From Choristoneura fumiferana (taxonomy: Eukaryota > Arthropoda > Insecta > Lepidoptera > Tortricidae), in contig NC_133477.1 in NCBI RefSeq assembly GCF_025370935.1, positions 2,666,609-2,730,608 of the forward strand: DNA of 64,000 nucleotides, read 5' to 3'. Below are positions 25,431 through 37,087 of the stretch, piece after piece. The notes below the pieces were generated by a model. The model searched no databases, was not told where the DNA came from, and saw nothing but the letters and a program-made list of their open reading frames with translations. The translations under genes were made by a program, and so were the position numbers. Within the stretch, counting starts at the first letter, position 1; each line of letters begins with the position of its first letter.

Positions 25431-26715
25431 TTATTTTTTGTCGGTAATCTTTCTTTTCTCAGATTTCAATGCAATTTGGTGAATTGGTAAAGTTGCTTAT
25501 GCTTTGTCCACAATTTTTTCCATTGAGTTATACAAAATGTCCATAAAAATTTAGTATAAAAAGAGGAACTCAAAATTAAAAAAAAGGACAATAAAATAAT
25601 AAATGGCCCTAAAAGATATATGACAATAAATATATGTATAAAGCACATTGACAATATGAATTTCAATAATGCGGATAAATAACACCTATGATTAAGAAAT
25701 GTATGAAAACAAATATTAGTATTAACAAAATTATTAATATTGGCGTTATGAATTAGAATGATCAGGAGTTTCCATCGTTACTATAATAAAATATATGAAA
25801 ACCAATATTAGTGAACGATGTATTACCAACCGACAACCACTCTGTCCACCTGGTCGGGTGGTAAGGTGTATGAATAGTTATATTATGAATTCGATCATTA
25901 TGAGTTTCGATCGTTAGTATTAAAAAAATTAAAAACCCCGACATAAAAAACGCCGGCAAAAATAAAATAGAAACGCCCGAAAAAAAACGCAGCTATAAAA
26001 GACAACTAAAAAGTAAAGAGTTATTTATGTGGCTGGTGCATAATGCCTAATTATGTATAGCCGCATACATAACTTTATCTACATGCATATCATAAGTTTT
26101 CTATAATATGTTCAGATATGGCCTGTATTTTTAAGTTAGTGTTACTGATAATAGTTTGAAGTACCTACCAAGCTTAAATAAAACAGATAATAAAAACTAA
26201 AGTATTATTTATAGTAATAATTATTATCTACATGCATGTCATAAGTTTTCTACAATATGTACAGATATGCATTGTTTAAAAAAGTATTACTGATACTTTA
26301 ATGTAAACATTAAGATGCACCCGCAGATACCAGGTTTCTTAATAAAGGCCATTTGATAGTCGTTTCTGAACATATAATAGGGAAGTTATGATATGCATGT
26401 AGATAATAGTAGATTATTGTCGTGGCCTGGAAGTAGGCAATTGCTGGCTGAGTATGAGTATTAAACGGACGAGCTTGCGACACCAATTACGAAGCCAGCA
26501 ATTGCCATTTTAGCCGAGACTAATATAAAGCTTTTCTCAAAAAATGGTGAATAATTCTGAAATAGATAAACTTTTTCTCAAAATATATTATAAATTTAAT
26601 TTTATTCCAATATTTTTCTTCCGCCTTTTCTCATTAAAAATAAACTGCAGGTGTATTTTTCCACCGAAAACACCACAAGCTATTTTCAGACCCAATAGAA
26701 AAAGTCCGGAGTTCC
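25431..26715. other. AT-rich spacer before the assembly gap
   Basis: Very AT-rich. Two related blocks near 26085-26130 and 26228-26270 share ACATGCAT(A/G)TCATAAGTTT. No gene was recognised. Confidence 0.45.
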
Positions 26716-26815
26716 NNNNNNNNNNNNNNNNNNNNNNNNNNNNNNNNNNNNNNNNNNNNNNNNNNNNNNNNNNNNNNNNNNNNNNNNNNNNNNNNNNNNN
26801 NNNNNNNNNNNNNNN
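26716..26815. other. Assembly gap (100 Ns)
   Basis: Exactly 100 undefined bases, the conventional length for a gap of unknown size. It lies in the foldback spacer, so the true spacer length is not known. Confidence 0.99.
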
Positions 26816-27896
26816 GGATTCAAAATCAACACCTCACAACAAAAAACAACTTTGCTCTCTTGTTGCACAAATAACTATTGTTTTGCCAAACGAACGATAT
26901 TTCGATCATCTCGACGAGATGACTTTCTTTGTCTAGGTAGACGCGGAACATTTGAAGTAGTTCGATACGTTAGCAAAATGCTTTATGGCGTGGAAACCAT
27001 AGTTTTTGAACATTGCAGATGATCGCTATGTGTTTATACGACCAATTCTTGTCGCGAAGTTTTAGTATTACTTTTCTTGTAGATTTATCACAACTTTTAT
27101 TTTCCCCGTTGTTTTTAATGAAGCAATCGCCTTTAAGACTTTTACGGCACTAAATGGCGCCAAAATTATTCAAATAATAACCTAAAACCACAAAGCGGCG
27201 GCCGTTCTCTATTTAAATTTGAAAAAAAATAACTATTCAGCGTTCTTAATTATATGACCAGCCAGTAAGTAGTAATACTAGGTTTAGATGTAATATATAA
27301 AATTTATCTATTTATTTTTTAGCCAATTATATGTATAAATGAATTTACCGCTAGTAAGGAAAAGTTTAACGATACGAAGAGAAAGTACAAAAATATACAT
27401 ACAGTAGTACCTAACACTTGTCAGTTTGAAAAATCTTCTCTATAAAAAATCGTTTCTTAATTATATGACCACAACTGTATTAGCGGCCATAGTTATACAT
27501 AATATGTAAAATTTCAACTGTCTGACTATCACGGTTCATGAGATCAGCCTGGTGACGGACGGACGAACAGCGAAGTCTTAGTAATACAGATTCCGTTTTT
27601 ACTCTTTGGTTACGGAACCCTAAAAAGCTTTTTTTGAAGTAGGTGGAGTTCTTCGTACGCAAATATCTCACTGTTCCCGTGTAACTTCTACGAGTATAGT
27701 AAAACTTTGTCAACGACGGCGTCATCAAAATTAGTGAAATCATGCCCTTACTTCATCTTACACTTATTCAATTGTTGTTATTATACATTAACAGCCTTTA
27801 TTTTTCTTGATGATCTAGATTGAGCCATATTAGTCTCAACCTAGAAGCAATATTAATTACCTTAACAACGCATTTATTTTACTGAAGTGACGTCTA
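26816..27896. other. Spacer; repeat fragments, no gene seen
   Basis: 27520-27625 holds a minus-oriented fragment with GATCAGCCTGGTGACGGACG and TTACGGAACCCTA, resembling 19875-19995. No coding region was recognised. Confidence 0.45.
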
Positions 27897-27897
27897 T

Positions 27898-29032
27898 TAA
27901 GGCAACACACACAGAAAGCGTGCGCGGGTCGGGTCGTGTCCGCCGCGTGAGCCGCGCGGTTCGTTGTATTCACACAGAGAGCGGGTCGGACCGCGACGGC
28001 CCGCAGCGGCTATCAATGTTGCCAGTTTAGTGACTTAGTCCCTAAAGTGACGACTTTTGCTTAAATCTTAGCGACCGCAAAAAAGTTTTGACGAATAAAA
28101 TGGTTTATCTGGCGACTTTGGAGTACAAATTAAAACAGTTCTAGAACCAATAATAGATACGATATTTTGTCAACTCGACACAGAATTATACAGTGCCGTG
28201 AGATATATGTGGAAAACGACAAACGCACTTGCGCACCAAGGTCAAACTTCATTTACTAACTTAATTAAATCCAATTATGCGATGGATGAAATTTTAAAAG
28301 TGGCTGATTTTTTTTATCGACAGGAATAAGCTTATACTAGTCAATGGAAAAAAATATCAGATTTTTCTGTTGTACCAATTAATTAAAAAAATAAAATACT
28401 TAGATTTTATTCTCGCCAAATGAACTAGTTACTGCGCATGAATACGGTGTTTAGGGTTCCGTAGCCAAAATGGCAAAAACGGAACCCTTATAGTTTAGCC
28501 ATGTCGGTCTGTCTGTCTGTCCGTCGCGGCTTTGCTCAGGGACTATCAATGCTAGAAAGCTGTAATTTCGCACGGATATATATGAAAACTATCCCGACAA
28601 AATGGTACAATGGAAAATTAAAAAAAAAATAGTTTTTGGTACCACTCATAGACGTAAAGTAGGTTTTTTTTTCTCATCCAACCCTATAGTGTGGGGTCTT
28701 TTAAAATAAAACCATTAGGGGGTTACTGAGACGATTTTCGATTCACTGATTTGTTTGCGAAATATTCAACTTTAAAGTACAAATTTTCATTAAAATCGAG
28801 TTTTAGGGGTTTTTAACTTAAGCTTAGGGATAAACTTTTTGAGAGTTGGTAACTCTGCGCTCGGCCCGCGCTCTGTTTGTGACGACGGGCGACGGGCCCG
28901 GCCGCGCACGACCCGTCCCGCGCCCGACCCGCGCCCGCGTTCTGTGTGAAGGCGTCCATATACCGTCATGCAAATACGCCCGTCGCGGGCACGCGCACGA
29001 CCCGCGCCCGCTCTCTGTGTGTGTTGCCCTTT
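27898..29032. mobile_element. ~1.1-kb element with GC-rich inverted ends
   Basis: The left end is TTAAGGCAACACACACAGAA followed by an AGCGTGCGCGGGTCGGGTCG stretch. The right end inverts to TAAAGGGCAACACACACAGA with a matching GCGGGCGCGGGTCG block. The motif CACACAGA(A/G)AGCGGG recurs twice on the left and about three times, inverted, on the right. A 28452-28810 copy of another repeat lies inside. No transposase was seen. Confidence 0.65.
28452..28810 (+). repeat. GTTCCGTAGCCAAAATGG interspersed repeat
   Basis: It begins TAGGGTTCCGTAGCCAAAAT and contains CTGTCTGTCTGTCCGTC, CTTTGCTCAGGGACTATCAA and CATCCAACCCTATAGTGTGG. It is longer than the copy in the left arm and inverted relative to that at 30150-30530. 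Confidence 0.75.
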
Positions 29033-29746
29033 AGACACTATTGACAAAAATAATTGACTGACGAGACGCCTGTAGGACTCTACGGGATTATAACCATTTT
29101 ACTGACAATACGTCTATTAGATCCATCAATAGTGATGGATACTAACTCTAGAAATAAGCCTGTCTACTAACAAAATGAGTCACAGTTACTTGAAATAAAG
29201 ATTATTATTATTATTATTATTATCACTCATTACTGATCTTACGTCTCGCAGACACCTAACAGCTCTAACTCGGCTCGGCACCTACAGTCGTCGTGGCGGC
29301 TGATGTTGTTTAACGGGTAGAGGAGGTAGCCCTATGAAGGTACTGAGAGAGACAGAACGATGGGACGCGAAACAGAAAAATGGCAACGGTACTAGGATTT
29401 GGCGGTGTCTGGCAGACGTAATGTCAGTGGCAGAGGTAAATATCCTGTTATACACAAAGGACCAAAGCTCAGCTAGGCACAATCGGCTGAGTAAACTATT
29501 CAAAAATTATTGCCGAGTCTTGTCTAAAAAAGCAAAAGAGATCAGCTAGGCTGATTGAACCTTACAATTTTCAAGACAATTTAATCTACTTATTCAATTC
29601 AATTTGTAGAAATAAAACCAGCCAAGAGCGTTTCGGATACGCCCAAAATAGAGTTCCGTAGCCATTACGAAAAAAATAAGTAATATTTTTCTAAGGATTT
29701 CGTATTTTATACAGAATCTTCCAAGTTTAGGTATATTAAATATATT
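29033..29746. other. Spacer; microsatellite and repeat fragment
   Basis: An ATT microsatellite lies at about 29200-29223. A minus-oriented fragment of the 23746-25430 repeat lies at 29619-29690. No gene was recognised. The 71-73-codon open frames at 29282-29549 lie on opposite strands over the same DNA and lack domains. Confidence 0.45.
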
Positions 29747-29940
29747 GACCCGGATAACTCACGTCTTAAATCGAGTTTAGCTCGATATGTTTCGGGCTAA
29801 TCCGTAGCCCTTCGTCTTCGGAGCAACGCCTGCGCGTGTTGCAGCAGCCGCTGAGTTGCGTTGCTCCGAAGACGAAGGGCTACGGATTAGCCCGAAACAT
29901 GTCGAGCTAAACTCGATTTAAGACGTGAGTTACCCGGGTC
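29747..29940. mobile_element. Near-perfect 194-bp palindromic MITE (family C)
   Basis: The arms of about 85 bp start GACCCGGATAACTCACGTCT and end in the inverted GTGAGTTACCCGGGTC. The centre is CTGCGCGTGTTGCAGCAGCC. The arms differ by a few bases only, so the element would fold into a long hairpin. One arm occurs alone at 19781-19825. Confidence 0.85.
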
Positions 29941-30149
29941 AAATATTTTAATATGAGTGGGTCTCACGGTAGTTTAGGTAGTTGACAATAAATAAATAAA
30001 TAAATAAATTTTATACCTTAGGCTGCTCCTTACTCTTAAACTACTAATACTTCTCAAGCAAACTTAGCCGTTATTGTTGTTTCCCTTGAAAGTTTGATAT
30101 ACTTACTACAATTCTGAATTTTTTCAAAATTTTCCACCAGCCGGTTTAG

Positions 30150-30530
30150 ATTTTAGAGGGGGGGCGGGGAAGTCGTTTTAATGAAAATTTGCTCTTTAAA
30201 GTTAAATATTTTGCAAACAAATCACTGAATCGAAAAATCGTTTTGCAACCCCCTAATGATTTTAAAAGACCTATCCAACGATACCCCACACTACAACGTT
30301 GGATGAGAGAAAAAAATCAACCCCACTTTACGTCTACGGGAGGTACACAAAAAAAATTGTTTTGTGCTATTTTGTCGGCATAGTTTACATACATATATAT
30401 GCAAAATTACAACTTTCTAGCATTGATGTCCCTGAGCAAAGCCGCGGAGGAACGGACAGACAGACAGACAGACATGGCGAAACTACAAGGTTTCCTTTTG
30501 CCATTTTGGCTCCGGAACCCTAAAAAATAT
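30150..30530 (-). repeat. GTTCCGxAGCCAAAATGG interspersed repeat (in right arm)
   Basis: This is the reverse-oriented copy of the repeat at 28452. Its outer part (30364-30530) belongs to the right inverted arm and matches 19615-19779. Its inner part continues beyond the point where the left arm diverges. Confidence 0.75.
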
Positions 30531-33500
30531 AGCACCATCGAAACTATCGAAGATTCTGCCAATGTCCAGGCTGAAAAAGACACTCGGTTGGCCGTTGTAC
30601 GGTAGCATTTTCCTCTAAATTTTTAACATATTATCAACTCTATGTAGAGCAGCATTTACAATTTCTCTATCAAACATCAGAAAATTAGAAGTAAACTCCG
30701 CAACTAAGTTTTCGTTACAATTTGAAGCTAATTAACATGGGTAAAAAACTATGACCAAATTCTATGATCGTCTTTTAAAAAACAAGACATACAGAGTCTT
30801 TGAATACTTTATCTATAACATTATCAAGAACAACAGAACTAACTGAACTACGATTATATTTTGAGATTCTAGAAATTGATATGCCTAGTTTAAAACGCAT
30901 TTCATTTCGTTTATAAATAACACGACACAAAATAACTGCTATGAAACTAAGTAGCTTCATTTGTAGTATCTCTATGTCGTTTGTAGTAGCGGAAATTCGT
31001 TTATGTAGGTTTATTTCGTTTGCAGTAGCTTTTTTACGTTTGTAGTAGCTTGATTTTGTTTGTAGTAGCAGTAATTTCGTTTGTAGTAACTAAGTATCGT
31101 TTGTAGTAGCTTCATTTACGTTTGTAGTAACTTGATTTTGTGTAGTAGCAGTAATTTCGTTTGTAGTAACGAATATCGTTTGTAGTAGCTTTCTTTACGT
31201 TTGTAGTAACTTGATTTAGTTTGTAGTAGCAGTCATTCGTTTGTAACGTAATTTCGTTTGTGTAGTTTATTTACGTTTGTAGTAACTTAATTTTGTTTGT
31301 AGTAGCAGTAATTTCGTTTGTAGTAACTACATATCGTTTGTAGTAGCATTCATTACGTTTGTAGTAGCTTGATTTGTTTGTAGTAACGTAATTTCGTTAT
31401 AGTAGTTAATTTACGTTTGTAGTAACTTGATTTTGTTTGTAGTAGCAGTAATTTCGGTTGTAGTAACTAAATATCGTTTGTAGTAGCTTCATTTACGTTT
31501 GTAGTAACTTGATTTTGTTTGTAGTAGCAGTAATTTCGTTGTAGTAACTAAATATCGTTTGTAGTAGCTTCATTTACGTTTGTAGTAACTTGATTTGTAG
31601 TAGCAGTAATTCGTTTGTAGTAACTAAATATCGTTTGTAGTAGCTTCATTTACGTTTGTAGTAACTTGATTTGTTTGTAGTAGCAGTAATTTCGTTTGTA
31701 GTAACTAAATATCGTTTGTAAGCTTCATTTACGTTTGTAGTAACTTGATGTTGTAGTAGCAGTAATTTCGTTTGTAGTAACTAAATATCGTTTGTAGTAG
31801 CCATTTACGTTTGTAGTAACTGATTTTGTTTGTAGTAGCAGAATTTATTTCGTTGTAGTAACTAATATCGTTTGTAGTAGCTTCATTTACGTTGTAGTAA
31901 CTTATTGTTTGTAGTAGCAGTAATTTCGTTTGTAGTAACTAAATATCGTTTGTAGTAGCAGTAATTTCGTTTGTAGTAACTAAATATCGTTTGTAGTAGC
32001 TTTATTTACGTTTGTAGTAACTTGATTTTGTTTGTAGTAGCAGTAATTTCGTTTGTAGTAACTAAATATCGTTTGTAGTAGCTTGATTTCGTTTGTAGTA
32101 ACTTGATTTTGTTTGTAGTAGCAGTAATTTCGTTTGTAGTAACTAAATATCGTTTGTAGTAGCTTCATTACGTTTGTAGCAACTTGATTTTGTTTGTAGT
32201 AGCAGTAATTTCGTTTGTAGTAACGAAATATCGTTTGTAGTAGCAGTAATTTCGTTTGTAGTAACTAAATATCGTTTGTAGTAGCTTCATTTACGTTTGT
32301 AGTAACTTGATTTTGTTTGTAGTAGCAGTAATTTCGTTTGTAGTAACTAAATATCGTTTGTAGTAGCTTCATTTACGTTTGTAGTAGCAGTAATTTCGTT
32401 TGTAGTAACGAAATATCGTTTGTAGTAGCTTTCTTTACGTTGTAGTAACTTGATTTAGTTTGTAGTAGCAGTCATTTCGTTTGTAGTAACGAAATTTCGT
32501 TTGTCGTAGTTTATTTACGTTTGTAGTAACTTGATTTTGTTTGTAGTAGCAGTAATTTCGTTTGTAGTAACTACATATCGTTTGTAGTAGCATTCATTAC
32601 GTTTGTAGTAGCTATGTTGTTGTAGTAACGTAATTTCGTTAGTAGTAGTTATTTACGTTTGTAGTAACTTGATTTGTTTGTAGTAGCAGTTATTTCGTTT
32701 GTAGTTACTAAATATCGTTGTGTAGTAGCAGTAATTTCGTTTGTAGTAACTAAATATCGTTGTAGTAGCTTTATATACGTTTGTAGTAACTTGATTTTGT
32801 TTGTAGTAGCATAATTTCGTTTGTAGTAACTAAATATCGTTTGTAGTAGCTTCATTTACGTTTGTAGTAACTTGATTTGTTTTTAGTACAGTAATTTCGT
32901 TTGTAGTAACGAAATATCGTTTGTAGTAGCTTTATTTACGTTTGTAGTAACTTTCTTTACGTTTGTAGTACTTTATTTTGTTTGTAGTAACTAATATCGT
33001 TTGTAGTAGCTTCATTTACGTTTGTAGTAACTTGATTTTGTTTGTAGTAGCAGTAATTTCGTTTGTAGTAACTAAATATCGTTTGTAGTAGCAGTAATTT
33101 CGTTTGTAGTAACTAAATATCGTTTGTAGTAGCTTTATTTACGTTTGTAGTAACTTGATTTTGTTGTAGTAGCAGTAATTTCGTTGTAGTAACTAAATAT
33201 CGTAATATCGTTTGTAGTAGCTTTATTTACGTTTGTAGTAACTTGATTTTGTTTGTAGTAGCAGTAATTTCGTTTGTAGTAACTAAATATCGTTTGTAGT
33301 AGCTTTCTTTACGTTTGTAGTAGCTTCATTTTGTCTGTAGTAGCAGAAATTTCGTTTGTAGTAGCTTTCTTTACGTTTATAGTAACTTGATTTTGTTTGT
33401 AGTAGCAGTAATTTCGTTTGTAGTAACTAAATATCGTTTGTATTAGCTTTTTTTACGTTTGTAGTAGTTTGATTTTGTCTGTACTAGCAGTCATTTCGTT

Positions 33501-35799
33501 TGTAGTAACTAAATATCGTTTGTAGTTGCTTTCTTTACGTTAGTAGTAACTTAATTTAGTTTGTACTGGCAGTCATTTCGTTTGTAGTAACGTAATTTCG
33601 TTTGTAGTAACTAGATATCGTTTGTAGTAGCTTTCTTTACGTTTGTAGTAACTTTATTTTGTTTGTAGTAGCAGTAATATCGTTTGTAGTAGCTTTCTTT
33701 ACGTTTGTAGTAGCTTGATTTGTTTGTAGTAACGTAATTTCGTTTGTAGTAGTTTATTTACGTTTGTAGTAACTTGATTTGTTTGTAGTAGCAGTAATTT
33801 CGTTTGTAGAGACTAAATATCGTTTGTAGTAGCTATCTTTACGTTTGTAGTAGCTTGATTTTGTCTGTAGTAGCATTAATTTCGTTTCTAGTAACTAAAT
33901 ATCGTTTGTAGTAGCTTTCTTTACGTTTGTAGTAACTTGATTTTGTTTGTAGTAGCAGTCATTTCGTTTGTAGTAACGTAATTTCGTTTGTAGTATTTTA
34001 TTTGCGTTTGTAGTAACTTGATTTTGTTTGTCGTAGCAGAAATTTCGTTTGTAGTAACTAAATATCGTTTGTAGTAGCTTGATTTACGTTTGTAGTAATT
34101 TGATTTTGTTTGTGGTAGCAGTAATTTCGTTTGTAGTTACTAAATATCGTTTGTAGTAGCTTTCTTTACGATTGTAGTAGCTTGATTTTATTTGTTATAA
34201 CGTAATTTCTTTTGTAGTAGTTTATTTACGTTTGTAGTAGCTTGATTTTATTTGTTATAACGTAATTTCTTTTGTAGTAGTTTATTTACGTTTGTAGTAA
34301 CTTGATTTTGTCTGTAGTAGCAGTAATTTCGTTTGTTGTAGCTTTCTTAACGTTTGTAGTAGCTTGATTTTGTTTGTAGTAACGTAATTATGTTTGTAGT
34401 AGTTTATTGACGTTTGTAGTAACTTGATTTTGTTTGTAGTAGCAGTAATTTCGTTTGTAGTAACTAGATATCGTTTGTAGTAGCTTTCTTTACGTTTGTT
34501 GTAACGTAATTTCTTTTGTAGTAGTTTATTTATGTTTGTGGTAACTTGATTATGTTTGTAGTAGCAGTAATTTCGTTTGTAGTAACGAAATATCGTTGGC
34601 AGTAGCTTCCTTTACGTTTGTAGTAGCTTCAATTTGTTTGTAGTAGCAGTTATTTCGTTTGTAGTAACGTCAAACTTGATTTTGTTTGTAGTAGCAGTCA
34701 TTTCGTTTGTAGTAACCTAATTTCGTATTTTTTTTATGTTTGTAGTAGCAGTCATTTCATTTGTAGTAGCGTAATTTTGTTTGTAGTAGTATATTTACGT
34801 TTGTGGTAACTTGATTTTGTTTGTACTAGCAGTCATTTCGTTTGTAGTAGTTTATTCACGTTTGTAGTAACTTCATTTCCCAGTAACATAAATACACGAC
34901 TACAAACGATATTAGGTTACTAAAAAGTAATAACGTTATTTTGTTTGTAGTGACAATCATTACGTTTGTAGTGTCTTTATTTCATTTGTACTAAACGTTC
35001 ATTTCGTTTGTACTTACTTTATTTTGTTTGTAGTAGCACTAATTTAGACCATATTAACTTTATTACTTTTTTAGCTGTGCTAACGGCGTTTGTAGTAACT
35101 TTATTTTGTTTGTAATAGTGGTTATTACCTTTGTTGTGACCTTTTTTAGTTTGTAGCAGTGGTAATTTTGTTTATAGTGTTAGAATTATTACGATTGTAT
35201 GCCAAATTTTCTAGTATAGCATAATGCAAATGATTCGATTCAAGAATCAAACTACTAAACTTTAGGGCCACTTCAAACTCCTCGTATTCTTTTTTAGAGC
35301 TTCTGCAAACGAAAAAATTGATACTACAATCAACTACAAACCGGAATGATAGTGTAGAAACAAAAAAAAATTTTTTTGAATTTTTTTTTTTTCAAAGTGC
35401 TCTAATTTTTTTTTAGAGTTACTACAAACGAAATCATTGTTACTACAATCAACTACATACCGAAATCTATGAGAATCATGAAAGAACAATGAGATTTTCC
35501 AAAGTCGGGTGCTACAAGTATAGGTGCAAAGTTTACTTGAGAGAAAAAATTTTTTTTTTTTTACTACAAACGAAATGTTTTCTACTACAATCAACTACAA
35601 ACGATTCTCTTTCAGAATCAATGACTCAATTTGAGGGTCGATGAAATGGGGGGATGAGTTTTTTTCAAAGTCCTGTAATTTTTTTTAGAGCTACTACAAA
35701 CGAAAAAAATTGTATTACAATCAACTACATACCAAAATCTATAAGAATAAAATAAAAAAAAAATGTTTTTCAAATGTCGGGTGCTAACTTCACACAGCC
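30364..35799 (-). repeat. Right inverted arm of the foldback element
   Basis: It mirrors 13578-19779. The unique block 30364-31010 is followed by the array and the terminal A/T-rich CTACAA blocks, ending GTGCTAACTTCACACAGCC. The terminal block is uninterrupted here, unlike the left arm, so it shows the probable true terminus. Confidence 0.8.
30960..34900 (-). repeat. Tandem array in right arm (GTTTGTAGTA orientation)
   Basis: The same monomers as the left array in reverse orientation. It is shorter (about 3.9 kb) and contains many one- to four-base deletions, especially at 31130-33200. Such deletions may be real decay or residual long-read consensus errors. Confidence 0.95.
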
Positions 35800-35809
35800 T
35801 ACGTGGCGA
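35800..35809 (+). repeat. Right copy of putative target-site duplication
   Basis: TACGTGGCGA, followed by TAGCAG. The left copy is followed by GCAG, which may be leakage from an empty-site allele. Confidence 0.7.
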
Positions 35810-35867
35810 TAGCAGTTTGGATCCCGTTGCGATTTTTAACCCGTTTCGACCTACACCTACATTTGGT

Positions 35868-36600
35868 TATCATCATCATCATCAGCCGGAAGACGTCCAC
35901 TGCTAAACAAAGGTCTCCTCCTTAGAACGCCACAATGAACGACAACTCGCCACTTGCATCCACCGGATTCCCGCAACTCTCACGATGTCGTCAGTCCACC
36001 AGGTGGGAGGCCTGTCAACGCTTCGTCTTCCGGTTCGTGGTCGCCACTCGAGGAATTTTCTCCCCCAACGGTTATTTGTTTTTCGAGCGATGTAGCCCGC
36101 CCATTGCCACTTTAACTTGCATATTTTTCCAGCTATGTCGGTGACTTAGTTCTTCGACGAATTTCCATATTCCGGATTCTATCGCGCAAAGAAACTCGAA
36201 GCATAGCTATCTACATAGCTCGTTGCATGACTTTGAGCCTCTCTAAAAGGCCAACAGTCAAGGACCACGTCCCAGCGCCATAAGTCAGCACTGGCAACAC
36301 ACACTGGTCGAAGTCTCCAGTCTTCAGGCACTGCGTAATATTGGACGAGAAGATATTACGAAGTTTCCCGATGGGTAGCGCATTCGAGTTGGATTCTTCG
36401 GGCGAACTCTTTGTCGAAGTGGGACCTACCCAATTGGACAACTTGCCCAGGGTAAACATAGTGGTCAACAAATTCGAGTGTATCGTTCCCAACGATAACC
36501 GGCACGGGTGCGACATGGACATTTGACATGATTTTAGTCTTGTCCATGTTCATTATAACACTGATAGATTTTGCATGGCAAGCAGCTGTTAACTTCACTT
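35868..36600 (-). pseudogene. RTE-like non-LTR retrotransposon remnant (RT C-terminal part)
   Basis: On the minus strand, from about 36598 down to 36211, two overlapping frames encode parts of one reverse-transcriptase C-terminal region: NMDKTKIMSN, then a frameshift, then AFGKLRNIFSSNITQCLKTG and QCVLPVLTYGAGTWSLT. A decayed 3' region and a GATGATGATGATGAT tail at 35868-35882 complete it. It lacks the endonuclease and catalytic domains, is frameshifted and is 5'-truncated. It lies 52 bp outside the right end of the foldback element. Confidence 0.8.
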
Positions 36601-37087
36601 TGCCAACTCAACAAAATCAAATTTGACACATTACAGAAAACTTATTTTTACACGACTAAAATCTTATTTTTTATTTTGCGTCTTCGATGGAATTAAAATT
36701 GCGTCAACTATATATCTATCAAAAAAACTTTATCGTAAGTATGCAGATGTGGATTGGACTCGCTTGAATTAGACGTAAGAAGGTTCAAGGTATCCAGGAA
36801 ACGTCAGAATGGACGGTGTTCACGCACTCATCCCTTCTCGATCCTATTTTAGTTCATAGCTCCACGGCAAGTCTAGCAACAACTAATAATGGACCATCAA
36901 GATAACCTAGACTAGACAGCAAAAGGCACTATCCGAATCCAGACTGCCCAAGAAATTATGTAAAATATCCCAAACGTCACCGCCCGTGATACATACGATT
37001 ATGTTTTCAAATTACATAAAACCACACGACATAAACAATCAGTTATACTAGTCAACAAGTATAAATAAATTAAGATTAGTTTTTGGA
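36601..37087. other. No gene seen
   Basis: AT-rich non-coding sequence without recognisable repeat ends. Confidence 0.4.

Larger units (their letters stand above)
13574..35799. mobile_element. Giant foldback-type transposon (~22.2 kb), no transposase seen
   Basis: Two long arms in inverted orientation (13578-19779 and 30364-35799) are nearly identical where they can be aligned, for example 19190-19640 against 30510-30960. The termini are G(G)C[A/T]GTGTGAAGTT followed by GCACCCGACATTTG on both sides. Most of each arm is a tandem array of short repeats, as in foldback elements. The spacer at 19780-30363 holds only repeats and a 100-N gap. Flanking 10-bp direct repeats support insertion as a unit. 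The FB/Mutator assignment is inferred from architecture and duplication length; no transposase was found in any frame. Confidence 0.7.

Noticed and set aside
26544..26936. 130-codon open frame spanning the assembly gap
   Set aside because: One quarter of it is unknown residues across 100 Ns of arbitrary length, so the frame is meaningless.
28790..29047. 85-codon Arg/Gly-rich open frame on the minus strand
   Set aside because: It is produced by the GC-rich inverted end of a transposon, with overlapping open frames on the other strand.
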